Shown piece by piece: positions 1-7,699 of a DNA stretch of 32,318 nt. The DNA lies in contig JAZDFB010000098.1 of the NCBI GenBank assembly GCA_043808305.1, forward strand, positions 1-32,318. The letters are read 5' to 3'. The DNA is from JBBAAP01 sp043808305 (GTDB lineage Bacteria; Planctomycetota; MHYJ01; JACQXL01). Positions within the stretch are counted from its first letter, which is position 1, and each line of letters begins with the position of its first letter. The position numbers were made by a program, and so were the translations under genes. The notes under the pieces are model-generated. The model saw only the letters and a list, made by a program, of their open reading frames with translations, did no database searches and was not told the origin of the DNA.

Positions 1-236
1 TCCTGAACTAAATTTAATTAATAGTTTTAGTTTAGGAACTAAATAATTTATCCTAACAAAAGTCAAGATATTTGAGGCAAATATTGTATCTTATATTACT
101 TATGCGCAAATCATATCACAGTTCTATTACCGGCATGATTTCAATTTGGTGCGCAAAAAATATGTGATACCGAATTTCCTTGCAATATCCTGGTTTTTTG
201 ATAATATTAAAAAAGATAATTAAATAAAGGATGCGA
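1..236. other. AT-rich upstream region of the efflux operon
   Basis: No gene is supported here. The stretch is very AT-rich. It has a 7-bp hairpin at 26-43 (TTTAGTT, loop TAGG, AACTAAA), and the motif GAACTAAAT occurs at both 5-13 and 36-44. The heptamer TATCACA near 113-119 is matched by its inverse TGTGATA near 164-170, which could form a widely spaced operator. An antisense reading frame over this stretch has no supporting signal and is not called. Confidence 0.4.
180..207 (+). promoter_or_regulatory. candidate promoter of the efflux operon
   Basis: TTGCAA at 180-185 and TAATAT at 202-207 are separated by 16 bp. They lie about 30 bp upstream of the adaptor start codon. The match to the sigma-70 consensus is only partial, so this is a guess from position and composition. 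Confidence 0.3.
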
Positions 237-1583
237 ATGAGCAACATAGATTTGAACGACCTGAAGTTAAACCTGCCGGAGCACAAACCCGTGGTAAAGG
301 GACAAACTCTTCCAATATGGCGGTGGTTAAGCGTCGTTATCATATTAGCCATTGTTATTTTTGGCGGATTGCTGTTCTACCGCCGCTATGCGCAGAAACC
401 GATAACCATCGTGGAAACAATGACCGTCGCGGAAAACAAATCGCAGGGCGGTTCCATCGCTTTCTCCGCGGGCGGTTGGGTGGAATCCGTATTCCCCTGG
501 CCCGTAACCGTAAGTGCCCTGATAGGCGGACGCATCGAAGAGCTATTGGTCCACGAAGGGGTTAGCGTCAAGAAAGGACAGGTTATCGCGACTCTCTACA
601 AAAAAGATTTGGAATATGAGTTGAAAAAGGCCGAAGCCGAATTAGCCATAAAGCAGGCCAATCTTGACAGGTTTGAAGCGGGTTATCGGGCTGAAGAAAT
701 AGCCCAGGCAAAATCCGAATACGAACGAAGCCTGGCTCTGGAAGAAGTGAAAAAGCAGGTGTTCGAAAGAAGCAAACCCCTGTTTGAAAGCGGAGCCATT
801 TCCAAAGAGCAATTGGAAAATGACGAGTCCGAATATAAAATCGCCAAAGCCAACAGGGAGATTGCCGAACAGAATTATAACTTGTTAAAATCAGGTTACC
901 GCCAGCAGGATATCGAGCTGGCCCGGTCTGAGGTTGAACAGGCCAAATCATTAAAAAACCTTGCCGAATCACAACTGGCTTATACGGATATCAAATCGCC
1001 GGAGGACGGCAAGATACTCGAGGTGTTTGTTACTCAGGGCTCTTTTGTGATGCCGGAGAAACCCGGTATCGCCAGCATCTATGACCCAACCCAGATTCAA
1101 GTCCGTGTCGATGTCCGGCAGTCCGACCTTGCCAAGGTAACCCTGGGGCAGAATGTAAAAATAATCACGGACGCACAAAAGGATAAACCCTACGAAGGTA
1201 CGGTTATCAGGATTGACCCTCAGGCTAATTTTGCCAAGGATACCATACAGGTAAAGGTCCAGGTGAAAAACCCGGACGATTTCCTGCATCCGGAAATGAC
1301 CGCCACGGTTAATTTCGAAATTGCCGGCAACGAGGAATCATCTGCGGCCGGAACGCAAAAAACGCCCCGGTTGTTTGTCCCCCGCAACGCCGTCATTTCG
1401 GAGGGGAATAAACAATACGTATTTGTGGCGCGCAACTCAAGGGCTTACAAAATACCCATAGTCACCGGCGGGTTAGTGATGGATAAAATAGAAGCCGTCT
1501 CCGGGCTGGCCGGCGGTGAAAGAGTAATCATCAATAATATCGAGAAACTCAGCGACGGCGAAGAAGTAGCAATCAAGAAATAG
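237..1583 (+). CDS. HlyD/RND-type periplasmic adaptor (membrane fusion protein) of a tripartite ABC efflux pump
   Basis: This adaptor should bridge an inner-membrane ABC transporter and the outer-membrane channel encoded at the end of the operon. The N-terminus is cytoplasmic, followed by one membrane anchor at about residues 30-48. A biotinyl-lipoyl-like half (GGRIEELLVHEGVSVKKGQV) comes next, then a long Glu/Lys/Ala-rich coiled-coil hairpin (about residues 120-250), the second lipoyl half (YTDIKSPEDGKILEVFVTQG), a beta-barrel and a membrane-proximal domain. Its length of 448 aa is somewhat long for the family. ATG 237 is preferred over ATG 231 because the AAAGGA ribosome site at 227-231 would touch the earlier ATG but sits about 6 nt before the later one. 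The ATPase gene begins 11 bp downstream. The substrate cannot be inferred. Confidence 0.9.
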   Translation: MSNIDLNDLKLNLPEHKPVVKGQTLPIWRWLSVVIILAIVIFGGLLFYRRYAQKPITIVETMTVAENKSQGGSIAFSAGGWVESVFPWPVTVSALIGGRIEELLVHEGVSVKKGQVIATLYKKDLEYELKKAEAELAIKQANLDRFEAGYRAEEIAQAKSEYERSLALEEVKKQVFERSKPLFESGAISKEQLENDESEYKIAKANREIAEQNYNLLKSGYRQQDIELARSEVEQAKSLKNLAESQLAYTDIKSPEDGKILEVFVTQGSFVMPEKPGIASIYDPTQIQVRVDVRQSDLAKVTLGQNVKIITDAQKDKPYEGTVIRIDPQANFAKDTIQVKVQVKNPDDFLHPEMTATVNFEIAGNEESSAAGTQKTPRLFVPRNAVISEGNKQYVFVARNSRAYKIPIVTGGLVMDKIEAVSGLAGGERVIINNIEKLSDGEEVAIKK

Positions 1584-1594
1584 AGGTATTTAAT

Positions 1595-2281
1595 ATGCCC
1601 GAACCGATTATCGAATTAAGAAATCTTACCAAGACATACTGGCGCAATAAAGTGGAGATAACGCCGCTGGCCGGCATTAACCTGACTGTCAAGGAGGAGG
1701 AATTCCTGGCATTGATGGGGCCTTCGGGTTCGGGTAAAACCACGCTGCTTAACCTGGTGGCCGGCATAGACTCGCCGACTTCCGGTTCAGTCCGCGTTAA
1801 CGGAGTTAACCTGGAAGAGCTGGGCGACAAGGAGCTTTCGCGCTGGCGCAATAAAAATGTCGGGTATATCTTCCAACTGTACAACCTGATGCCGGTATTG
1901 ACCGCCTACGAGAATGTGGAGCTCCCCTTGCTTCTTCTGCCTCTGTCCAAGGCCCAACGGGCCAAACAGGTAACCACCGTGCTAAAAGCTGTCGGCATAG
2001 ACGACCGGGCCGAGCATTATCCCAACCAGCTCAGCGGCGGCCAGGAACAGCGCGTGGCCATTGCCCGGGCGATAGTCACCGACCCTTCTATCATCGTTGC
2101 CGATGAACCGACCGGCGACCTGGATGCCCAGTCGGAACAGGAAATATTGGCTCTATTGAAGAAGCTGAACCAGGAGCTCCACAAAACAATCATTATGGTC
2201 ACGCACGACCATAAGGCCGCCAGGACAGCCGGGCGGATAATGCATCTTGATAAGGGCGTGTTAAGCGATAACCCGCTGTAA
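1595..2281 (+). CDS. ABC transporter ATP-binding protein, MacB/LolD type
   Basis: This is the cytoplasmic ATPase that powers the efflux or lipoprotein-type transporter whose permeases follow. It is 228 aa, the standard length. Visible motifs are Walker A GPSGSGKT at 42-49, the Q-loop region FQLYNLMPVLTAYENVELP at about 93-111, signature LSGGQ at 146-150, Walker B IIVADEPTGDLD from 166 and the switch histidine in VTHD (H204). The signature continues EQR where QQR is usual, a conservative change. A GAGG ribosome site lies about 9 nt before the ATG. MacB-type ATPases couple with FtsX-fold permeases that work mechanically on periplasmic partners, which fits the neighbouring adaptor and TolC-like genes. 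Confidence 0.94.
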   Translation: MPEPIIELRNLTKTYWRNKVEITPLAGINLTVKEEEFLALMGPSGSGKTTLLNLVAGIDSPTSGSVRVNGVNLEELGDKELSRWRNKNVGYIFQLYNLMPVLTAYENVELPLLLLPLSKAQRAKQVTTVLKAVGIDDRAEHYPNQLSGGQEQRVAIARAIVTDPSIIVADEPTGDLDAQSEQEILALLKKLNQELHKTIIMVTHDHKAARTAGRIMHLDKGVLSDNPL

Positions 2282-2293
2282 TAACGGTACTTT

Positions 2294-2371
2294 TCCCGCA
2301 CCACACTAAATCGTGGTAGGTGCGGGATAACTCGCTGTAATTCTCCCGCTTTGCGGGTTCAAACTGCGAGT
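2294..2371. repeat. intra-operon double hairpin; second half is a copy of the conserved-loop family (reverse orientation)
   Basis: Two stem-loops fill the gap between the ATPase and permease genes. The first has 9-bp arms TCCCGCACC (2294-2302) and GGTGCGGGA (2319-2327). The second has arms ACTCGC (2330-2335) and GCGAGT (2366-2371). Its loop carries TAATTC and TTCAAA around a small TCCCGC...GCGGG hairpin, the reverse-orientation version of the loop seen in the other spacers. It may modulate expression of ATPase relative to permease. Confidence 0.6.
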
Positions 2372-2388
2372 AAAGAATGTGAATAATT

Positions 2389-3540
2389 ATGTTTAAGCTG
2401 TTTCCTCTTATTTTCAAGACGATGAAGATGAACCGGGTGCGCACCTTGCTGACCATCGGCGGCGTCGGGGTGGCGATTTTTATCTTCTGCTTCTTCCAGT
2501 CCATCCAGAGCAATATGGACTCCCTGCTTGCCGGCGCCGGCGCCTATAACAATCTTGTCGTCTCCGAAAAGAACAAGTGGTGACCGCCCAGCAGTGAACT
2601 GCCCGATAATTACGGAGAGAAAATCGGGCGGCTTCCTCAGGTTGAGGAAGTTATGGCGATAAAAATAGGCGTTGCCGGAGGCTGCAAGATGGACCCGGAA
2701 ATGGTTATCGTCCACGGCATTGACAAGGAGAAATTCCTGCATTTCAGGAAATACAACATCGAGCCGGACGCGCTCCGGAGGTTCAGGGAGGATAAAACAT
2801 CCGTGCTGGCAGGAATGAGCATCGCCCGCCGGAAAGGCTGGCTGGCCGGACAGCAGATTAACCCGTTACAAGAAGAAAAGTCTGATAAAACATTTTATCT
2901 CGCCGGCATATTTTTCACGGGCAATGAAGAACAGGATAATTATGTCCTGGCCGACTTTAAATATATCCAGGATATCTATGACAAACGGGGCTGGTGCAAC
3001 CTGATTTACGTCAAGGTCAAAGAAGGCGTCGATCCGCAGGCGCTGGCTACGCAGATAGATAACGAGCCGTTCCCGGTCAGGACCAGAACCCAGCCGGAAA
3101 AGGCGTTTCTCAGCTCAATGCTGGATGAATTAGGCGGCGTGGTCGGTTTCAGCAAATTAGTTATATTAATCACCCTGCTGGTGATGCTTATCGGCATAGC
3201 CAATACTATTTCCATGTCCATCAGGGACCGGACCCGCCAAATCGGAGTCCTCCGGACCCTCGGTTACACCAGGCCCAGGATACTTTCGTTGATTCTGCTG
3301 GAGTCGGTTATTATGTCTATTATCGGGGGGGCATTGGGCTGTTTGGCGGTATTCGCTATATTCAGGCTGTTCGGCGTCAGCATCCAGATACTGACATACC
3401 GGTTCTCGATAAGCCTTGATGCATCGGTAGTCATTATGAGTATGGGCATTGCGGTATTGGTGGGAATAATCGGAAGCCTGGCGCCGGCCTACCGCGCCTC
3501 AAGGCTTAATATAGTCAATTCATTGAGGAATTTCGCCTGA
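2389..3540 (+). CDS. FtsX-type ABC transporter permease with in-frame TGA, candidate selenoprotein (Sec65)
   Basis: This is an inner-membrane permease of the efflux system. The reading frame is continuous from ATG 2389 to TGA 3540 (383 residues) except for one TGA at 2581-2583, codon 65. There is no frameshift, and the reading frame after the TGA is a full FtsX permease. Helix 1 is at about 20-42; then comes a periplasmic domain; three helices follow from about residue 255 (LVILITLLVMLIGIANTIS and on), with the family's RTRQIGVLRTLG loop. From memory, relatives have a conserved Cys in an 'NRFCP..SRLP' context where this protein has NKW-TGA-PPSSELP. A second conserved Cys aligns with Cys99. 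Sec at 65 paired with Cys99 in the periplasm is therefore the best reading. The alternative is a nonsense-mutated gene giving fragments 2389-2583 and 2653-3540. Confidence 0.75.
2581..2631 (+). promoter_or_regulatory. candidate bacterial SECIS stem-loop after the in-frame TGA
   Basis: Downstream of TGA 2581-2583, a 9-bp stem forms between CTGCCCGAT (2599-2607) and ATCGGGCGG (2623-2631), with one G-U pair. It encloses a 15-nt loop beginning 24 nt after the TGA. An alternative stem pairs CCGCCC (2584-2589) with GGGCGG (2626-2631). Position and size fit a bacterial SECIS element inside the coding sequence. The first two loop bases are A rather than the often-seen G, so the fit is not perfect. 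Confidence 0.5.
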
Positions 3541-3544
3541 TACT

Positions 3545-4702
3545 ATGGGTTTGCCGTTAAAATATAACATCCGGAATCTTATGCGCCGTAAGGTGCGGAC
3601 ATTGCTTACCATAACAGGTATCGCGCTGGTCGTATTGGTATCGATATTTATGCTTTCATTCTCGCGCGGTATGTTCTTGACCATAAAAAGCTCCGGCTCG
3701 CCGGACAACGTCATTGTCCTGAGCCGTAAAGGCCAGGAGCTGGGGCTTTCATCGCTCGCCTCGGCCGATTACAACCTCCTAAGGAATATCCCCGAGATTA
3801 AAAAGAACGCCCAGGGCCAGCCGCTGATTTCTCCCGAAATCTACTACGCCTGCACTATGGATATAGAAAATGCCAAATACCAGGGCCGGCACGGCGTGGT
3901 GCGCGGCGTGGAACCTATGGCTTTTGAGGTAAACGACAAGGTGGCCATAACCGAAGGAACAGCTCCGGACAAAGGGTTCCAGGTTACCGCCGGCCGGCTG
4001 GCCTATGTCAAACTCGGCGTGCCCGAGGAAACTATCGCCGTCGGCAAGCCAATATCCTTCGGCGGAAGGGAATGGACTATCGCCGGTAAATTCTCCGCCC
4101 AGGGCACCGTTATGGAAAGCGAAATATGGGCGGATATCGGCGACCTGATGACCGTCCTCAACAGGCAGACTTACAACTCAGCCGTTATCAAACTCAATAA
4201 TATCATAGATATCAACCAGGTTGTTGCCAATCTCAGCGCCGGAAACGCTATCCAGATTAAGGCAAAAAGCGAGCAGGATTATTACCAAGAATATGCCAGC
4301 GGGTTTGAGCGCATCGTTTACCTGACAATAATCCTGTCCATAATCGCCCTGATCGGCGGGTTGATGAACGGAATGAATACGATGTACACCGCCATCCTGG
4401 GCAGAATCCGCGAGATTGCCACCCTTAAGGTCCTGGGCTTCGGCAAGACCAGCATAATCTTATCATTCGTTATGGAATCGCTTATCATCGCGTTAATCGG
4501 CGCTTTGATAGGCGGTTTGATAGGACTCAGCATGGACGGCATCCCGGTTCGGTTCGGGATGTTTGCCTTTGCCTTCCGGGTTGATGCCGCGGTCCTTATA
4601 GCCGGATTAGCCATAGCCGTAATTATCGGCGTGTTCGGCGCGCTCCTGCCTTCCCTCAAGGCCACAGGCATCAGGATTCCCGACGCTTTGCGCTATGAAT
4701 AA
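3545..4702 (+). CDS. FtsX-type ABC transporter permease (second subunit)
   Basis: This 385-aa protein probably forms the transmembrane heterodimer with the preceding permease. It shows the MacB/FtsX layout. One helix lies near 18-42 after a basic RNLMRRKVRTLLTITG segment. A large periplasmic domain follows (about 45-255, starting with NVIVLSRKGQELGLSS). Three C-terminal helices start at about 257 (YLTIILSIIALIGGLMNGMNTMYTAILGR), with the coupling sequence REIATLKVLGFG between them. It starts 4 nt after the previous stop and its 3' end overlaps the next gene by 8 nt, so translation is probably coupled. The Cys/Sec pair of its partner is absent. The assignment is firm for the family, but the substrate is unknown. 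Confidence 0.92.
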   Translation: MGLPLKYNIRNLMRRKVRTLLTITGIALVVLVSIFMLSFSRGMFLTIKSSGSPDNVIVLSRKGQELGLSSLASADYNLLRNIPEIKKNAQGQPLISPEIYYACTMDIENAKYQGRHGVVRGVEPMAFEVNDKVAITEGTAPDKGFQVTAGRLAYVKLGVPEETIAVGKPISFGGREWTIAGKFSAQGTVMESEIWADIGDLMTVLNRQTYNSAVIKLNNIIDINQVVANLSAGNAIQIKAKSEQDYYQEYASGFERIVYLTIILSIIALIGGLMNGMNTMYTAILGRIREIATLKVLGFGKTSIILSFVMESLIIALIGALIGGLIGLSMDGIPVRFGMFAFAFRVDAAVLIAGLAIAVIIGVFGALLPSLKATGIRIPDALRYE

Positions 4703-5981
4703 AAACATATTTGCCGTATCAATCGTCTTGATATCCATCTGCGCCGGCTGCGGCAGTTCCCCCAAAGACACGCCGTACGACTTCAGCAAACCTCAGCCAT
4801 ACGCCCGGCCGTCTTCAACAACCCAGGAAAAACCGGCCAGCATAAACGGCCCGGTCAGCTTGCCGGACATAATCAAATATCTGGTAGCCGTCAATCCCGA
4901 ACTTAAATCTCTTGAAGATAAGGTCAAGGCGGCTGACGGCGCCATTGCCCAGGCCGACCTATTGCCTAACCCCATGCTCCACGCCGGCTACAACGAAAAT
5001 CAGAAATCTGTGGAAATCGGCCAGACCATAGAAACAGGCGGCAAGAAATCAGCCCGGGTCAATACGGCTCAGCAGAAAAAGGAGCAGGCCGGGCTCAACT
5101 ATCAACAGCGCAAAGCCGAGCTTATCCTGGAAAGCAAACAGGTATTCAACGGCGTCCTGCTGGCGCAGGCGGAGTTAACCTTCGCGCGGGAACAGCTGGA
5201 TATAGAAACCAAGATGCTCGGCATCGTGCAGGCCGCTTATGCCGGAGGCAGATTACCCCAGCCGGAGCTCCTCAACGCGGAAATAAGCCTGGCCCGCGCC
5301 AACCTCAGCCTCAATGAAAAGAGCGAAGCATTAAAGAACGAACTGCAGAGCTTGAGGAAACTGCTCAGCGCGGACAACGATACCTCTATTGAATGTAAGG
5401 GGAATTTGGAGCCGGCGTTCTGCGACGCCACTCCGCAGGAGCTCAAGGCCAATATGCTCAATAACAATCCCCAAATCAAGCTGGGTCAGGTCTCCGTCAA
5501 TATAAACAACGCGCAACTGGCCGAGGACCTGGCCGGCCGGATATCGGATATCAAACTCGGGGTCGGTTATATGCAACAGGGGGCAAACAACGACAGAATG
5601 TTAGGCCTGAGCGTAGAGCTCCCACTGCCGCTGTTCAACCGAAACCAGGGCAAGATTGCCCAGACCAAAAGCGACATTTCCTCGTCTAAGGAACAATTAA
5701 AATCGGTAGAAGACACCCTCACCGCGACGCTGGCTCGGGTCATAAATAACTACCAACTGGCCAAGGACAACGTGCTGATATACCAAGAAAAGATACTGCC
5801 CAACGAACAGAAGAACTATGATATTACGGAAGAATCATATAAATCCGGCCGGGTTTCATACCAGAAAGCGCTGACCGCCCGGGCCAGGCTGATAGAGATT
5901 ACCTTGGTTAACCTAAGGCTGGTAAAACTCCTCAACGACACCACCGCCGAGCTTGAATACCTATCCGGAAAAGCAGAATAA
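4695..5981 (+). CDS. TolC-like outer membrane efflux lipoprotein (OEP family)
   Basis: This is the outer-membrane channel that would complete the tripartite pump. The protein is 428 aa, a normal size. It begins with a lipoprotein signal whose lipobox is ICAGC with Cys at about residue 19, as in many OprM/CusC relatives. Two OEP repeats are visible, each with long Ala/Glu/Gln-rich coiled helices. The strand motifs NPMLHAGYNENQKSVEIGQTI and DIKLGVGYMQQG...LGLSVELPLPLFNRNQGKI are typical of the CzcC/OEP family, and the second is a classic ending of the barrel segment. The start overlaps the end of the permease gene by 8 nt, indicating one transcript with the adaptor, ATPase and permeases. CzcC-like sequence hints at metal or small-molecule efflux but does not prove it. 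Confidence 0.9.
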   Translation: MNKNIFAVSIVLISICAGCGSSPKDTPYDFSKPQPYARPSSTTQEKPASINGPVSLPDIIKYLVAVNPELKSLEDKVKAADGAIAQADLLPNPMLHAGYNENQKSVEIGQTIETGGKKSARVNTAQQKKEQAGLNYQQRKAELILESKQVFNGVLLAQAELTFAREQLDIETKMLGIVQAAYAGGRLPQPELLNAEISLARANLSLNEKSEALKNELQSLRKLLSADNDTSIECKGNLEPAFCDATPQELKANMLNNNPQIKLGQVSVNINNAQLAEDLAGRISDIKLGVGYMQQGANNDRMLGLSVELPLPLFNRNQGKIAQTKSDISSSKEQLKSVEDTLTATLARVINNYQLAKDNVLIYQEKILPNEQKNYDITEESYKSGRVSYQKALTARARLIEITLVNLRLVKLLNDTTAELEYLSGKAE

Positions 5982-6100
5982 CTCACTCAAACAACCACTA
6001 ACCACTGAGAACTCTGAAAACACTAAAACTTTGTCTTAGTGCCCCTACATACTGGATAATAATCCTTGACCTTCCCCCGCTCTTATTGTAGTTATCCATT

Positions 6101-6892
6101 ATGAGGCAGATAATAATCATATCATTAATCGCCCTAATCGTATTCGGCATCATCCCGGCCTGTTCCAGCACCCAAACCCCGGAAGAAACTTTAGCCGAAT
6201 ACCGTAAATTTCTTGCCACACAGAAACCACAACCAAACCCCAAAGAAGCCAAGGTGTATTTTGATAAAGGGGTAGAAAAATATAGAAAAGGCGATTTGGA
6301 CGGCGCTATTACTGATTATACCAGGGCAATAGAAATAGACCCGAAATTTGCCGAGGCATATTATGGTCGTGGTCTGGCTAATGGTAATTTAGGCAATTAT
6401 AAAGATACCATAGAGGATTGTACCAAGGCGATAGAACTGAATCCGAAATATGCCGAGGCATACGGCGACCGCGGCAGTGCCTATGCAAATAATAATGATT
6501 TTGACCAAGCCATCGCTAATTTTAATAAGGCGATAGAACTAAACCCAAAGTATGCTACTGCTTACTACAACCGCGGCCTTGTCTACCAGAACATTGACCG
6601 GGCTATTACTTTTTTGACCAAGCTCGGTAGTGCCTATGATGATAAAGGCGACCTTGACCAAGCTATCGCCGATTATACCAAGGCAATAGAACTGAACCCA
6701 AACTATGCCAATGCCTACCACAACCGTGGCATTGCCTATGCCAGCAAGGAAGATTATCAAAAAGCAATAACGGATGGAGAGATGTGGCTAACATTAACAC
6801 CCGATGATATAGATGCCCCAACAATGCGCGGGCTTATAGATGACTGGGAAACCAAGCTCGCCGAGCAGGAAAAGCAGGGCAGCGCCAAGTAG
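6101..6892 (+). CDS. tetratricopeptide-repeat lipoprotein
   Basis: This is a secreted, probably lipid-anchored scaffold of 263 aa. A hydrophobic signal (residues 3-20) ends in lipobox GIIPAC with Cys21. TPR units of 34 residues follow at about 50-81, 84-115, 118-149, 175-208 and 209-242, each with the Y..RG.AY....D...AI.DY.KAIELNP pattern. Between about 152 and 178 a unit is collapsed: NRGLVYQNIDRAITFLTK runs straight into LGSAYDDKGD. This suggests an in-frame deletion by recombination between repeats. The protein probably binds other proteins in the periplasm. It has no visible operon partners and no clear ribosome site. TPR units do not identify a partner, so the function is open. Confidence 0.85.
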   Translation: MRQIIIISLIALIVFGIIPACSSTQTPEETLAEYRKFLATQKPQPNPKEAKVYFDKGVEKYRKGDLDGAITDYTRAIEIDPKFAEAYYGRGLANGNLGNYKDTIEDCTKAIELNPKYAEAYGDRGSAYANNNDFDQAIANFNKAIELNPKYATAYYNRGLVYQNIDRAITFLTKLGSAYDDKGDLDQAIADYTKAIELNPNYANAYHNRGIAYASKEDYQKAITDGEMWLTLTPDDIDAPTMRGLIDDWETKLAEQEKQGSAK

Positions 6893-6919
6893 CCGCCCCC
6901 GATTTGCCTCCTGTCACCC

Positions 6920-7060
6920 GTCTCTTAAGAGTCTCGTTCAGTCCCTGTTATCGAGGTCTCTGTGACTAATATTAGTGTCTATTCGTGTTCATTCGTGGTT
7001 AGTGGCAGTTCGAACCTGTGAGTTATACTCCAGCAGTTTGAACGTTAGTGAATTAGAGCT
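6920..7060. repeat. spacer repeats: palindrome-bearing 31-bp unit and degenerate conserved-loop copies
   Basis: A 31-bp segment at 6920-6950, containing the palindrome CTCTTAAGAG, recurs at 7479-7509 with one substitution. A TTCGTG...TTCGTGG phrase lies at about 6984-7000. Then come two degenerate copies of the conserved loop found elsewhere in the window: TTCGAACCTGTGAGTTA near 7008-7024 and TTTGAACGTTAGTGAATTA near 7037-7055. No gene is supported between the TPR protein and the small membrane protein. Confidence 0.55.
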
Positions 7061-7077
7061 ACCGCCTCCCTGTGGGA

Positions 7078-7323
7078 CTATTCCGTCGGGGATGTCCCCG
7101 GAATTACATCCTTTGCCCCCGAATCCTTGGTTTTCTGGAACCAGGCAAGGTAGACAATCTCCAAAATACCGCAGGTATTCAGAATCAACAGCACGACATA
7201 CCAGGCCAACTGGTTATTCCTGCCGCATTTCCACAAAGCAATCCCCTTCCAGATGGAAGCCCAGACAATCAGCGCGGCCAGTAATATTATCAGGGTCATT
7301 CCCAAAGCCATTATCTCCGCCAT
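7078..7323 (-). CDS. small two-helix membrane protein, DUF5652-like
   Basis: This 81-aa protein has a hydrophobic segment at about 4-23 (LGMTLIILLAALIVWASIW). A short cytoplasmic or polar stretch with WKGIALWKCGRNNQ follows, and then a second helix (LAWYVVLLILNTCGILEIVYLAWF, about 38-61). The pattern 'WKG.ALW..GRNNQ..W...LLILNT.GILEI.YL' is what I recall for the DUF5652 family of small membrane proteins, whose function is unknown. A strong AGAAAGGAG ribosome site sits just upstream of the ATG. The gene stands alone between repeat-rich spacers. Confidence 0.8.
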   Translation of the reverse strand: MAEIMALGMTLIILLAALIVWASIWKGIALWKCGRNNQLAWYVVLLILNTCGILEIVYLAWFQKTKDSGAKDVIPGTSPTE

Positions 7324-7446
7324 TGTATGCTCCTTTCTTATGCTTTAACCGAACTATTATATCAAAAGGATAAATCTAACAGTTACTATAGAGAAAAACC
7401 TGCTTCTGTCAAGAGTAACCGAATCCCGGAAGAAAAGAAGTAAATA

Positions 7447-7473
7447 AATAAGGGCGCTGAAAATCAGCGCCCC
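7447..7473 (-). terminator. probable Rho-independent terminator for the minus-strand group
   Basis: Perfect arms GGGCGCTG (7452-7459) and CAGCGCCC (7465-7472) enclose AAAAT. Read on the minus strand, the stem is followed by TTATTTATTTA. It lies about 230 bp beyond the stop of the fibre-like gene and so could end that transcript. Confidence 0.5.
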
Positions 7474-7636
7474 GACTTGTCTCTTAAGAGTCTCGTCCAG
7501 TCCCTGTTAGTGGCAGTAGGAGTATACGACGTACTGCCATGTTATCCCGATGAGAGTAGCGACATCAGGGTTATAAAGGTCTCTGTGTCCTCTGCGTCTC
7601 TGTGGCTATTCTATGTATCCGCGGAGCCAGATGTTT

Positions 7637-7697
7637 AGTGCCACTTCGAACGCAGTGAGTTAGAGGCACTTATCCCCGCAACGAAGTGGAGCGGGAT
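7637..7697. repeat. conserved-loop hairpin plus CCCGC hairpin
   Basis: The arms AGTGCC (7637-7642) and GGCACT (7665-7670) are perfect complements around a loop containing TTCGAACGCAGTGAGTTA. A second stem, ATCCCCGC...GCGGGAT, follows at about 7672-7697. It sits immediately beyond the stop codon of the fibre-like gene. Confidence 0.65.
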
Positions 7698-7699
7698 TA

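Larger units (their letters stand above)
7324..7699. other. 376-bp spacer of hairpins and repeats
   Basis: No gene is supported. The spacer contains a perfect 8-bp hairpin (7452-7472), the second copy of the 31-bp repeat (7479-7509), and a TGGCAGTA/TACTGCCA hairpin starting near 7513. It also has a phrase of the 'GTCTCTGTG...TCTCTGTGGC' type (about 7566-7595), which recurs at other spacers, and a conserved-loop hairpin next to the fibre-like gene. Confidence 0.6.

Noticed and set aside
2389..3540. Reassignment of TGA to Trp or Gly as an explanation of the internal TGA
   Set aside because: Many genes in the window end properly with TGA (permease 3540, pheA 25092, aroF 26692), so TGA is a normal stop and the code is standard.
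6975..7373. 132-aa plus-strand frame opposite the small membrane protein
   Set aside because: It starts in repeat sequence, has no ribosome site and is Pro/Ser-rich noise opposite a well-supported gene.
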